A stretch of DNA of 64,000 bases, taken from positions 257,408,768-257,472,767 of the forward strand of contig CM068375.1 in NCBI GenBank assembly GCA_034769895.1, in the 5' to 3' direction. Below the pieces are notes generated by a model that was given only the letters and a program-made list of their open reading frames with translations, was not told the origin of the DNA and made no database searches. The DNA comes from Magicicada septendecula. Taxonomy: Eukaryota > Arthropoda > Insecta > Hemiptera > Cicadidae. The position numbers and the translations under genes were made by a program. The stretch's first letter is position 1; each line of letters begins with the position of its first letter. Below are positions 1 through 9,770 of this stretch, one piece after another.

Positions 1-2338
1 GTGTCGTCCAACCCGTTGGACTCCTTTTGTTGTGGTGGTGTGCCGTACGTAGGTGTACGGCAAATAGCGGTTCTAAGGATTCCGGGCGTTATTTTCTTGC
101 ATCTGGGGAGTTCGCTTTGGACAGGTTCTCTTTGCTATCTATGAGACGTTACGGCGACTGTTTGTTACGCTCCCGCCATCTAGTAGTCGTCGCTGTAACT
201 TCGGACTAGGGTATTTTCCTTTCCCGCTGCTAGAGTGAGCCTGCTGTATTCCGTTGTGGGTTGTAGAGCGCCTTTGGAACTCGGCCAGCTGTAGTTATCA
301 GCTGTGGAGTTTTGTCTTGACTCGAGTTTTGGGTTGATGTCAGCTGTTCTATTCGGGAGCTGTTCACCACGTGTTGGTCTCAATTGTTGAGTGCTGAAAA
401 GTTTCGTGGTTTTCTTTTTTTTATGCCGGCGTTGAGTGAAACCATTATGTCAGGCTAAGGGAAAAGCGTGCTAGGGGTCCTCGGGGGGCCGGCATCCGTG
501 AATCTGGGAAGACCAGGATGTGAATTATGTGATAGATTGTGTGAGTATTGAACAGGTATTGTGATGTGAGGTATTGATGCACCATGAACAGGTATGGAAA
601 AATAAAATTATTAAATTTTTCCCTGGGACTTTGTGGGTCGGGTCTGGCTGATTTCTCTAACACTACAAAAAAAAAGAGAGGGGACAATAGTTTCTTAATA
701 CTGGAGTTTTGTCACTTCTTGGTACTCTTGTAATATCATGTACTATTGAAACATGCCGGTTTTTGCAGAACTTGAGTAACTTCGCATGTTTCTCTCTAAT
801 GATGAGTAGCTTCGCCGCTGTTTGCGGTGACCTGGTATTCTATGGACAAAACTTTTCTTACCTACAAAAAAAAAAAACAAAAAAAACAAAAACAAAAAAA
901 CAAAAAAAACTTAAGAAAATGTGTTGGGAATCGGCCGGGGCGTTCATTTGGCCTAGTGAAGCAAAATTCCTTAATTGCTCTTTGAATGACTCAGGGTGAT
1001 ATTTGTCTTGTGTTGAATTGCCAGAGCATGTAATGGCCAGTACATCTTTTACTATAGTCTGTGTGGAACTTGTATTGTGGCTGCCTTTTTATTGGAACTT
1101 GTAGATCTGGTTGGGAAAAGAGTTGCAGTCTACCTCCAGTTGTAACAATGCCTTACCTTGTGATAAAACAGTAATTCAGAAGCATCCAACGTATTAAATA
1201 AAATGTCTGAACTGTTCTACAAGAGGAAATTTTCTCTCTTTATGTATTTATAATGTTTGTAGAGATATATGTAACTGATTATCTGATGTTTTTTATATAA
1301 TTGTGCAATCTGAAATCTGTAAGCCTTGGGGCTACACCAGTTTATACAGGTTTATGGCAGGGGGGAGCACATGCACTTGTGAGTTCCACACAAGTATATA
1401 TTATCTATCTCATTTTGCATGTTACTTTATTGATTAGATGAGTTTTTTTTCCTAGTGTTTGAGTTAGATTTCAGAGGGCGCATGTTGTTGGGTAATGTAA
1501 TTGTTTGCATTGTTGTGGCTGTAATGCTTGTTAAAGGTTTTATATATTTTGTATAGTGTTCAGTATGGCCTGTAAGAGTTCTTTATATGTTTTATATATT
1601 TTGCATAGTTTTCAGTATGGCCTGTCAGAGATTTTAAATGTTTTATATATTTTGCATAGTTTTCAGTATGGCATGTCAGAGGTTTTAAATGTTTTATATA
1701 TTTGCATAGTTTTCAGTATGGCATGTCAGAGGTTTTAAATGTTTCATATATTTGCATAGTTTTCAGTATGGCATGTCAGAGATTTTAAATGTTTTATATA
1801 TTTTATAGAATTTCAGTAGGCTATGTAAGGGTTTTTAAAGGTAATATATATTTTATATACTTTTCATGGAATTTGTCTTAAATATTAAATTTGAATGTTT
1901 TGAAAATTTTAGATTCTGGTTACCCTGTCATGGATTTTGAATATTCACATATTTTCTATAATTCTGATAGAATACCTTCTGTCTGGACACTATGAATCAT
2001 TTTCAGAAGACATGTAATATTTTGTAGATGTTTTACAGATTTATATATTTCTCCTGAAATAATTTTACATATTAAATTTTGAATATTTTTTGAAATTTTA
2101 AATTGGAGTGTCATGTAATATAGTGAATATTTCACCTACTTATAGATTTTAATGGAATAACCTCACAACCTGATTTTATGAGATTTCATTGTAACAAAAC
2201 ACTATATGATAGCCTCAATAAACTTGTGTTAATTGTTGAAGTTTTAAAACTGAGGTCACCTCATTCCTTCAATTACCCAAAGGTTATCCAGCATGCGGAT
2301 ATTCTTCCACTAGGAGGCCTCTCCTAGTTCAGTGAAAT
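1..2338. other. Non-coding DNA, no gene recognised
   Basis: No open frame here looks like a protein. The visible structure is an A-rich stretch at 866-910, the minisatellite at 1535-1838, AATAAA-type signals on the plus strand near 1197 and 2217, and a perfect 8-bp hairpin with a 4-base loop at 2309-2328. It could be untranslated or LTR-like sequence of an older element that borders the giant-LTR element, but I cannot identify it. Confidence 0.5.
1535..1838. repeat. 51-bp minisatellite, about 6 copies
   Basis: Six head-to-tail copies of a 50-52 bp unit are visible, each containing TTGCATAGTTTTCAGTATGG or a close variant followed by an AT-rich tail. The middle copies are the most alike and the outer two are more diverged, as expected for growth by unequal exchange or slippage. 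The short plus-strand open frame across it is a by-product of the repeat. Confidence 0.85.
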
Positions 2339-2447
2339 GGTGAGCCGGTCATCAAGGTAAGTTGTGGTTTTTTGAAATTTATTTTTCGGTTGTCAGTTTT
2401 GGAAAGTTTAAAAATTGTTGTGACGTCATGGGTGATGAGCGGCTCAC
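2339..2447. repeat. Foldback hairpin at the truncated LTR end
   Basis: GGTGAGCCGGTCATCA at 2339 is answered by its reverse complement, with one mismatch, at about 2432-2447. The spacer is about 75 bp. The right arm runs directly into the first base of homology between the two giant LTR copies. The left LTR therefore breaks off at a short foldback, which suggests a rearrangement or a small insertion at the breakpoint. Confidence 0.6.
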
Positions 2448-5400
2448 CTTCGTCTCATGAAAATCTTAGCCTATATAATATATCTCATACATTGTTTCAA
2501 ATCATCTTAACTTCCGACACATTTTAAAATCGTACATTATGCTCAGAAAGTAATTTCGTTATTAGTTAACTGTTTGAAATATTAAATACATATTCGTTTT
2601 CACTATTCTATTCTACTTATTTTGATAGTAATTAAGTTAGTGTTACAAAGTTTTATCAGAAAATTATATTTCTTACATTTTTTGGGAGGTAGGCCTAAAA
2701 TTATACTTCCTGTCTTCTAAGTAAATAATAGCCATTTTCCCTAATATAATTATTATTCTATTAAATCTGAAATTGGTATAATTGTCAATTCTCACTTATT
2801 TTATGGCAATTTAGTATATTAATAATGGTTTTTTAATACAATTCATTTGTATATGACTCCCCCTATGATAATGTCAGTGAATCTATTTCAGTTTTAAATG
2901 GTATTTTATTAGATCAATTAGTAATTTTACTCATATAATGACCATATCTTTAGCAAGCCTTATTTACATATTATTTAATATGTTGAGTTTATCTTGCCTA
3001 AATATTGTCAGTTTAACTGGCTTATAAGACTATGTTTGTTAATTATTTGCAGTTTTAATTTCATTATATGGCCTAGATTTGATGTGTGGCTATTTGCAAA
3101 AATGTTTTATTAATGTAGTTATTTTATTTCCTTCTCTGACTTCTGATTCTTATATAGTTGATTAAAAATTAATTCTTTGACTGGTATAACAGTAATTATT
3201 GATTGTATAAATAACATATAACACCTCTCTACATAAAACTGGTGTTCTGAATAACATTGTTTTGTATATTACCTAATAACATAATTAAAAGTATTCTATA
3301 ACATCGGAATGATATCTATTTTTAGATAGGGCATTCCTAAATTAAAATGAACAATAAAATAACAAATTATAACACTAATATTTCTTATGAATAATCCTTA
3401 CTTATCTAATTATTATATGTAATAGGAACCTAACATCCTGGTTACATATAATGGTTAACATCTTTTGCTACTTCAACATTAACAGTTGGTTCTGTAATTC
3501 CCCATTTTACAGGATTTATGCCCCCTCTTAAAGTATAACCCTGGCTATCTAAGTTATATTCCATTCTATGGAATGTTCATACAGCTTTAGTAGCTTTTTA
3601 TTAGTAATATTACTATTTCATTATCCAAGTAGACACTGTTCATAAAACTTAAAGTTTATTACTTTGTACTGCAACTCATGCACCTTTTTAAAGTTTATTA
3701 GTTATAATTTGATCACTTACACTTGTCCATGGTGAATTATTAATATATTTACTAGTCTTTTTCTAGTTTTTAACATGAAATATTCAACCATGAGGGGACT
3801 GTGAAGATTTGTTTATACAAACTAAACAATAACTTTTTGAATGCACTAATATTTAATACTACTAACACTTTTAGTTTTTTGTCAGTTTTACAGTGATATG
3901 GTTTTTTGGGGTGTTATACTTTCTCTTTGGACATTCATTGATTTTGGGGTTCTTTCCCTATGGGGTTTTTGTTTTATATGGGTCGTCTCACTTCTTTCTT
4001 CTCTGAGTTTGGTTATTCTTCTTTCTTCTTTCTTCTTTGAGTTTGGTTATTCTTCTTTCTTCCTTCTTCAGTATTTTTAATTATTCTTCTTTCTTCTTTG
4101 AGTTTGGTTATTCTTCTTTCTTCCTTCTTCAGTATTTTTAGTTTTGATTATTCTTCTTTCTTCAGTAGTTTTGGGTTATTCTTCTTTCTTCCTTCCTCTG
4201 TAGTTTTGATTAGTCTTCTTTCTTCTTTCTTCAGTAATTTTAATTATTCTTCTTTCTTCTGTAGTTTTGGTTATTCTTCCTTCTTCTTTCTTCTGTATTT
4301 TTATTTATTCTTCTTTCTTCCTTTTTCAGTAGTTTTGGTTATTCTTCCTTCTTCTTTCTTCTGTATTTTTATTTATTCTTCTTTCTTCCTTCTTCAGTAG
4401 TTTTGGTTATTCTTCTTTCTTCTTTAGTTTTAATTATTCTTCTTTCTTCTTTCTTCAGTAGATTTGATTATTCTTCTTTCTTCTTTATTCAGTAGTTTTG
4501 ATTGTTCTTCTTTCTTCATTCTTCAGTAATTTTAGTTTTGATTGTTCTTCTTTCTTCCTTAGTTTTGATTGTTCTTCTTTCTACCTTGTTCAGTAGTTTT
4601 GGTTATTCTTCCTTCTTCTTTCTTCTGTATTTTTATTTATTCTTCTTTCTTCCTTCTTCAGTAGTTTTGGTTATTCTTCCTTCTTCTTTCTTCTGTATTT
4701 TTATTTATTCTTCTTTCTTCCTTCTTCAGTAGTTTTGGTTATTCTTCTTTCTTCTTTAGTTTTAATTATTCTTCTTTCTTCTTTCTTCAGTAGATTTGAT
4801 TATTCTTCTTTCTTCTTTATTCAGTAGTTTTGATTGTTCTTCTTTCTTCATTCTTCAGTAATTTTAGTTTTGATTGTTCTTCTTTCTTCCTTAGTTTTGA
4901 TTGTTCTTCTTTCTTCCTTCTTCAGTAGTTTTGGTTATTCTTCTTTCTTCTTTAGTTTTAATTATTCTTCTTTCTTCAGTAGATTTGATTGTTCTTCTTT
5001 CTTCTTTATTCAGTAGTTTTGATTGTTCTTCTTTCTTCATTCTTCAGTAATTTTAGTTTTGATTGTTCTTCTTTCTTCCTTAGTTTTGATTGTTCTTCTT
5101 TCTTCCTTGTTCAGTAGTTTTGGTTATTCTTCCTTCTTCTTTCTTCTGTATTTTTATTTATTCTTCTTTCTTTCTTCTTTAGTAGTTTTGGTTATTCTTC
5201 TTTCTTCTTTCTTCTGTATTTTTATTTATTCTTCTTTCTTCCTACTTCAGTAGTTTTGGTTATTCTTCTTTCTTCTTTATTCAGTAGTTTTGATTGTTCT
5301 TCTTTCTTCATTCTTCAGTAATTTTAGTTTTGTGTATGCCTTGGTTTCTTCTGGTCTGGTTTCTTTGACGGGGTATATTAATTGCCTGCTTCTATCTTAC

Positions 5401-5614
5401 CTGGGTAATTTTGTTATTAACATTTTCAGTTTCCTGGGTTTTTAAATTTGTATTATATTATATTATTTGCAGAATTTTTCTTTATTTAACCTTTCTTGTG
5501 AATATATTAGTAAATAGTGCATTCTAATTGATTCTCATCTGGATATTCCATATATTAAAGCTTTATCCATGATCATTGAGTAATGTATTTGTGTGGATTA
5601 TGTGTCACGCTACA
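2447..5614 (-). repeat. 3' LTR of giant-LTR element, truncated
   Basis: This is the copy of 11109-14588. Outside the TTC array the two run without visible indels for about 1.5 kb (constant offset 8662), with only about five substitutions noticed, so the duplication is recent. It starts TGTAGCGTGACA at 5614 on the minus strand. Homology stops abruptly at 2447, where the right copy continues for another 1.3 kb. The plus-strand open frames at 3898-5253 are translations of the array, not genes. Confidence 0.75.
3988..5330. repeat. TTC-rich degenerate tandem array, left LTR
   Basis: About 1.3 kb of imperfect units such as TTATTCTTCTTTCTTCCTTC alternate with CAGTAGTTTTGG or TGTATTTTTATT blocks. 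The plus strand is almost pure pyrimidine over long runs, so the element's own transcript (minus strand) would be purine-rich GAAGAA-type sequence. The array is about 310 bp shorter than in the right LTR, and this accounts for the whole length difference between the two copies over their shared part. Confidence 0.9.
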
Positions 5615-7213
5615 GATTGCTCTCTTCCAGAAGTGATTAGTTCAGATCATACTTAGTTTGTCTGAAGTAATTGCTTATGACATTATATTATCAATTATAT
5701 TTCTTTACTTCCTTCACATTCTAAAAATTTTTTGTTCTATATTTTTGAGCTTATCTATATTTCATTATTAACTGGATTCTTACTGATAGTAATAGTCATC
5801 TGAGGTTCGTTATTTCTTATTTTTCCATTTTCTTCTTAACTTGTTTCTTTATCCTTGGGATATTTATTCCCTAAAATTCCCTAATACGTTAGCTGGGGCA
5901 GTGTCCAGAGGGGCTCGGTAGGCTTCACACTCTGCTGGCCATACTACGTCATTTATTGATTACAGAGGTAAATCATCTCTGATCAATACATAATAATACT
6001 GCTGGACTTATCTCAGACAGTTATTAATAAAATTATATAAGAATAGTCCACCTTATGACTATAAAAAAAAAATTAAATATCTTTGGATATTTCACTTCGT
6101 ATACGAACAGATCTATTAATATTTCTATCTTAGTCAATTTCTATCTCAGTTATTTTTCTCAGTGGTTAGCTCTGCTGGCATTTTATTTCTCCTTGTGGTT
6201 GGAAGCTGGTATAATATAATCATCACTTATTATTCAGTGTAAAGTTTTTAATTCTCTGTCATATTTTGACTGTTATTACAATCTCCTTCTGGTCATTGGT
6301 AGCATATATTTTGTATTATATTTTTGTTCTTTTCTTAATTCTTATGAATCATTCCACTAGTATTATGTTTTTGCAATTACTCTTTTAATTGTACTTCTCA
6401 TAATTGACATTTATTATATGATCATATTTTTCCTATGGTTTTATTTATATATGGTATTTTCTTTCTTTTTTAAAATTTGATTCTGCTCTTGCTTTTTATC
6501 CAAATGCACTCTTTAATTATTAATTCCATGTGTTTATTATCTCTGTTTATTTGACATAAAATTCTCATTAATTTTACTTCACAATAAGTTTATTCATTTT
6601 AATTGTATCAGTGGTTTGTACTGCCATTTCTTTATACTTGAAAGTTTTTCAGAATTGGTCCCATATATAATTGTTTGTAATGTGTTATCCAAATTCCCTT
6701 TCTTCTTGTTCATTTCTAAAAGTTGTTTTTAAGATAAGGCAGTAAGTTGTTCTTACTTGGGTCCTGAATTTTTAAAATTTTTTAAATTCTTTTCTGTTTT
6801 GATCATAAATTATTTCCTAAATAGTAGGTAGTAAGGTTTTCTTACTTCTTTTTTGAATTTTGTGGTTTTAATTCAAAATTCATTTTCTTCTTTTTATTTT
6901 CCATAAATTTTTTTCGTAAATATTTGGTAGTAAGTTGTCATTACTTCATTTTTGAATTTTGAAATTTAATTCAATCTTCCATTCATTCAATTACTCATAA
7001 TATTTTTTCATAAATATGGTTAACATATCATATTATTACCCTAAATATGGTATTAGCTCTCTTCTTTTCTTTATTTCAAATTTACTTCTCATTATTATTT
7101 TTCTTTTATATACCCAGGTTGAAGATTTTTATTTGGGTGGACAGTTGCTCATAATTTCTTTTTCTTTGACATAGGTTTTTGACCGTCGTCGGTTCTCATG
7201 ATATCCATTTCCT
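5615..7213. other. Internal non-coding part of giant-LTR element
   Basis: About 1.6 kb of AT-rich DNA lies between the Gag continuation and the 3' LTR, where pol would sit in a complete Ty3/Gypsy element. I find no protease, RT, RNase H or integrase motif on either strand. A TATATAAAAG-type sequence occurs on the minus strand near 7105-7120. The last bases before the LTR are purine-rich on the minus strand, fitting a plus-strand primer tract. Confidence 0.6.
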
Positions 7214-7531
7214 TTACCATCTCATTATGTATCCGTCATCTAGCTTATCAGATCCGTACTTGTCTATGTTAACTTTGGAGTAATCATTTTTCTTCCTCTT
7301 GCTGGGATCCTTTTTAGGTTTTTGGCTCCCTTCTGCTTTAATGTGGTTGGCTTGAGCGATTTGGGATCCTCCGTCGTTTTTTGGTTCGTTATGCAGTATT
7401 GAATGACTAGGATATTCAGCGACTACTACCCAATTTTCATTCTCATTGTTATCCCGGTCAGGCCGGACCGGTAAACCTTGAGTAGTTGCTGACCGCTCCG
7501 TAAGAGAGTTAGATGGTTGATTTCGGTTCAT
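7214..7531 (-). CDS. Gag continuation or stub of Pol
   Basis: A 105-residue frame lies two codons after the Gag stop and in the same reading frame (TAA AGG AAC ATG). It is hydrophilic, with a lysine-rich segment (KPKKDPSKRKK) in its second half. It shows no protease active site and ends before any enzyme domain. It may be the start of a Pol region lost by deletion, or the tail of a longer Gag split by one stop codon. The first methionine may not be used; readthrough of the Gag stop would give a fusion of about 815 residues. Function not known. Confidence 0.4.
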   Translation of the reverse strand: MNRNQPSNSLTERSATTQGLPVRPDRDNNENENWVVVAEYPSHSILHNEPKNDGGSQIAQANHIKAEGSQKPKKDPSKRKKNDYSKVNIDKYGSDKLDDGYIMRW

Positions 7532-7537
7532 GTTCCT

Positions 7538-9661
7538 TTATGGGTCGTCTAAACTGTTACCCCGTCTGGGCAGGTTATATCTGGTATCCTCCCGTTCTCG
7601 ACTTCTCCATCGATCCTCCTCCTCATGGAAACTGTTACTCCGTTGATGGTTATACCTGTTTTGGCTGTTTCCTTCTGCCCGTATAAAATTTACTTGGGGT
7701 CGGGAGAACCTGGTGTTGTTGTTATTATGATTAGGGTAACCCCTATTGTTATTGTCAAACCGCTCGGTGTTATTGGTAGGATTGGTGTTTCTTTGTCTAT
7801 TTACATAATTATTCGGGTAATAATTACCTCGATTACCGGAGAACCCGTTATTATTTCTGTTATTATTCGGGTTTATATTCCCGTGGTTATTATTGTTGTT
7901 GTTACCATTCGTGGGGTGTTGATTATGGTAATTCGGATTATATCTATTTCCTTGGTACCCACTGTTGACCGGTTGACTATTATTGTTTGATGACGGATTA
8001 TTTCGAACTTCTGGCCGCTCATTTCTTCTTCTGCTCTGCCTGTAATATTCTTCATTCTCATAGTTTTCCAATAACTCCGTCATCGCCTGTATGGTCTTTA
8101 TCTGACTGCCTCTTCGAGCTCTTATGACCTCTTCGTCGTAATGATAAGAAAGCTTGTTCACCAGGCATTCCTCTGGTATAGCTGGTTCCAGGTGCTTGGC
8201 CAGGCACACCTTCCCAAGAAAGTACGCCGTCATGGTACTACCAAACTGAGTTCTGTATCGGCCATTGCAGATGTTGTCCCTTATTAAATTCTGGGTGGTC
8301 TCTGACCAATATTTGGACTTGAACAAACCTTTAAACTGCTGATAATCGGTTATTTCGCTCCTGTTCGCCATCCACCAATTGCCCGTCATATCACGGAATG
8401 ATTCATCTAACAGTTCTCGACTATTGGACCATCGATTACTTCTATGTTTGGCCATATACTCCTCGATACGGGCCAAGAACTCCATTGGCTTCCTTTTATA
8501 TTGGCGGAAGTTAAGCCATTCTCTGTTCTCGTTGATGGGGATATTAGTAAAGCTGGTTGGTCGGCTCCGAATTGTTTCCATGTCCTCCTGATTCTGTCTC
8601 ACTTGACCAGTGATGTTAGTCATTGCTTCCTCCATTCCGTCGCATCTTTCCGTAATTCGAGTTCGTACCTTGCTGAGTTCTTCCTGGCTTTCCTTTCGGT
8701 TTTCTTCTGCCTTCTTGCGAGTAGATTCTTCAAGATTTGTAACCTTGGTGTTCACCACTTCCTTGAACTCTTGTACCTCCACTTCCGTCAGCTGACATCT
8801 TCCATCAACTTCTCTTATCTGTTGATTTATAGTTATGGTTTCGTCTTCCAGCCTTTTGGTCATATATTTCTTATTCTCCTTGAGTTCCTTGTTCATTTCC
8901 TTTCTTAATAGTTCCATTCGTTCGTCTAATTTGTCTAGATTCTCCTGGTTCACTTCTCGTAATTCTTCTCGTAATAGTTGGTTATCTTCTCTTAACTCTT
9001 CCCTTAACTGTTGATGATCACTTTCGATTTTCTTATTGGTTTCTTCCATCTTTTCTTCCAGGTTCTTCTTATTTTCTTCCATTTTCTTTTCCACCTTTTT
9101 ACTGGTCTCCTCAATTCTTCTATTGGTGTTTTCAATCTTACGGCCTAACTCTTCCTTTGTGGACTGGTTGTCCTCCTTCAATCCTTCTAACCTTTTCCAC
9201 ATTTCTTCTTTCATCTTCTTCCTGTTTTCTTCAAAGTCCTTTCTTAATTCTTCTTTTGTTTCTTGGTTGTCCTTCTTCAATTCTTCTTTTAACGATTGGT
9301 TATCATTCTTCAACTCTTCTTTTGTTGCTTGGTTGTCCTTCTTCAATTCTTCTTTTAAAGATTGGTTATCTTCATCCATTTTCTTGTTCAAGTTTTCTTC
9401 CATCTTCATGAACATTTCCATTAATTTGTCCATTTTACTTTCTTCTGTAGTTTTAGACCTTTCCACTTCCTTGTCTTGGACATCGACGTCCCCTGTTTGA
9501 GTGGGTACTTCGGGTTGTTTCTCTGGTGGTGCTGGTTGTTTATGTTCCACCCGTTCTAATATCTTTTCCACGTCCTCCACTGGGGTCGCCTCCTTATCAT
9601 CCATATCGAGTTCTTTCTCGGCCTCCGCCGCTCTCTTCTTTGATGTGGCTCGACGCAGCAT
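7538..9661 (-). CDS. gag: Gag-like protein with coiled coil and Asn-rich tail
   Basis: This 707-residue protein should form the particle of the giant-LTR element. An acidic N-terminus (1-80) leads to a long charged coiled coil (about 80-370). Within it are several 11-residue repeats of the type DNQSLKEELKK. Residues about 385-545 look like a retrotransposon Gag capsid region, including the segment FRQYKRKPMEFLARIEEYM and a later stretch rich in Trp, Tyr and Leu. The tail (about 560-707) is rich in Asn, Arg, Tyr and Gly, with no CCHC zinc knuckle; basic Asn/Arg-rich sequence may bind RNA instead (inference). The ATG at 9661 lies about 107 bases after the primer-binding-like site, a normal short leader. 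The frame is fully open over 2.1 kb. Confidence 0.75.
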   Translation of the reverse strand: MLRRATSKKRAAEAEKELDMDDKEATPVEDVEKILERVEHKQPAPPEKQPEVPTQTGDVDVQDKEVERSKTTEESKMDKLMEMFMKMEENLNKKMDEDNQSLKEELKKDNQATKEELKNDNQSLKEELKKDNQETKEELRKDFEENRKKMKEEMWKRLEGLKEDNQSTKEELGRKIENTNRRIEETSKKVEKKMEENKKNLEEKMEETNKKIESDHQQLREELREDNQLLREELREVNQENLDKLDERMELLRKEMNKELKENKKYMTKRLEDETITINQQIREVDGRCQLTEVEVQEFKEVVNTKVTNLEESTRKKAEENRKESQEELSKVRTRITERCDGMEEAMTNITGQVRQNQEDMETIRSRPTSFTNIPINENREWLNFRQYKRKPMEFLARIEEYMAKHRSNRWSNSRELLDESFRDMTGNWWMANRSEITDYQQFKGLFKSKYWSETTQNLIRDNICNGRYRTQFGSTMTAYFLGKVCLAKHLEPAIPEECLVNKLSYHYDEEVIRARRGSQIKTIQAMTELLENYENEEYYRQSRRRNERPEVRNNPSSNNNSQPVNSGYQGNRYNPNYHNQHPTNGNNNNNNHGNINPNNNRNNNGFSGNRGNYYPNNYVNRQRNTNPTNNTERFDNNNRGYPNHNNNNTRFSRPQVNFIRAEGNSQNRYNHQRSNSFHEEEDRWRSREREDTRYNLPRRGNSLDDP

Positions 9662-9756
9662 CTTCCCTGATTCCCTGGCTGGCTAACCGCTGCCAAGCTG
9701 AATTAGAAATTGGGCAAATAATTACAGCCTTTCAACCCCTAATTACAGCCCTTTAG

Positions 9757-9768
9757 TTGGACGCCAAT
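9757..9768 (-). promoter_or_regulatory. Primer-binding-like site of giant-LTR element
   Basis: On the minus strand TGGCGTCCAAC follows four bases after the LTR end TTATTACA. LTR elements prime reverse transcription from the 3' end of a tRNA, so such sites start with TGG. The matching tRNA was not identified. Its position, between the LTR end and the gag leader, supports placing the LTR boundary at 9771. Confidence 0.6.
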
Positions 9769-9770
9769 TT

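Noticed and set aside
3898-5253. Plus-strand frames rich in Leu, Ser and Phe
   Set aside because: They are translations of the TTC array; the same pattern appears in the other LTR and in other frames.
7625-9756. Plus-strand frames opposite gag
   Set aside because: They lie antisense to the 707-codon Gag and have skewed composition from its codons.
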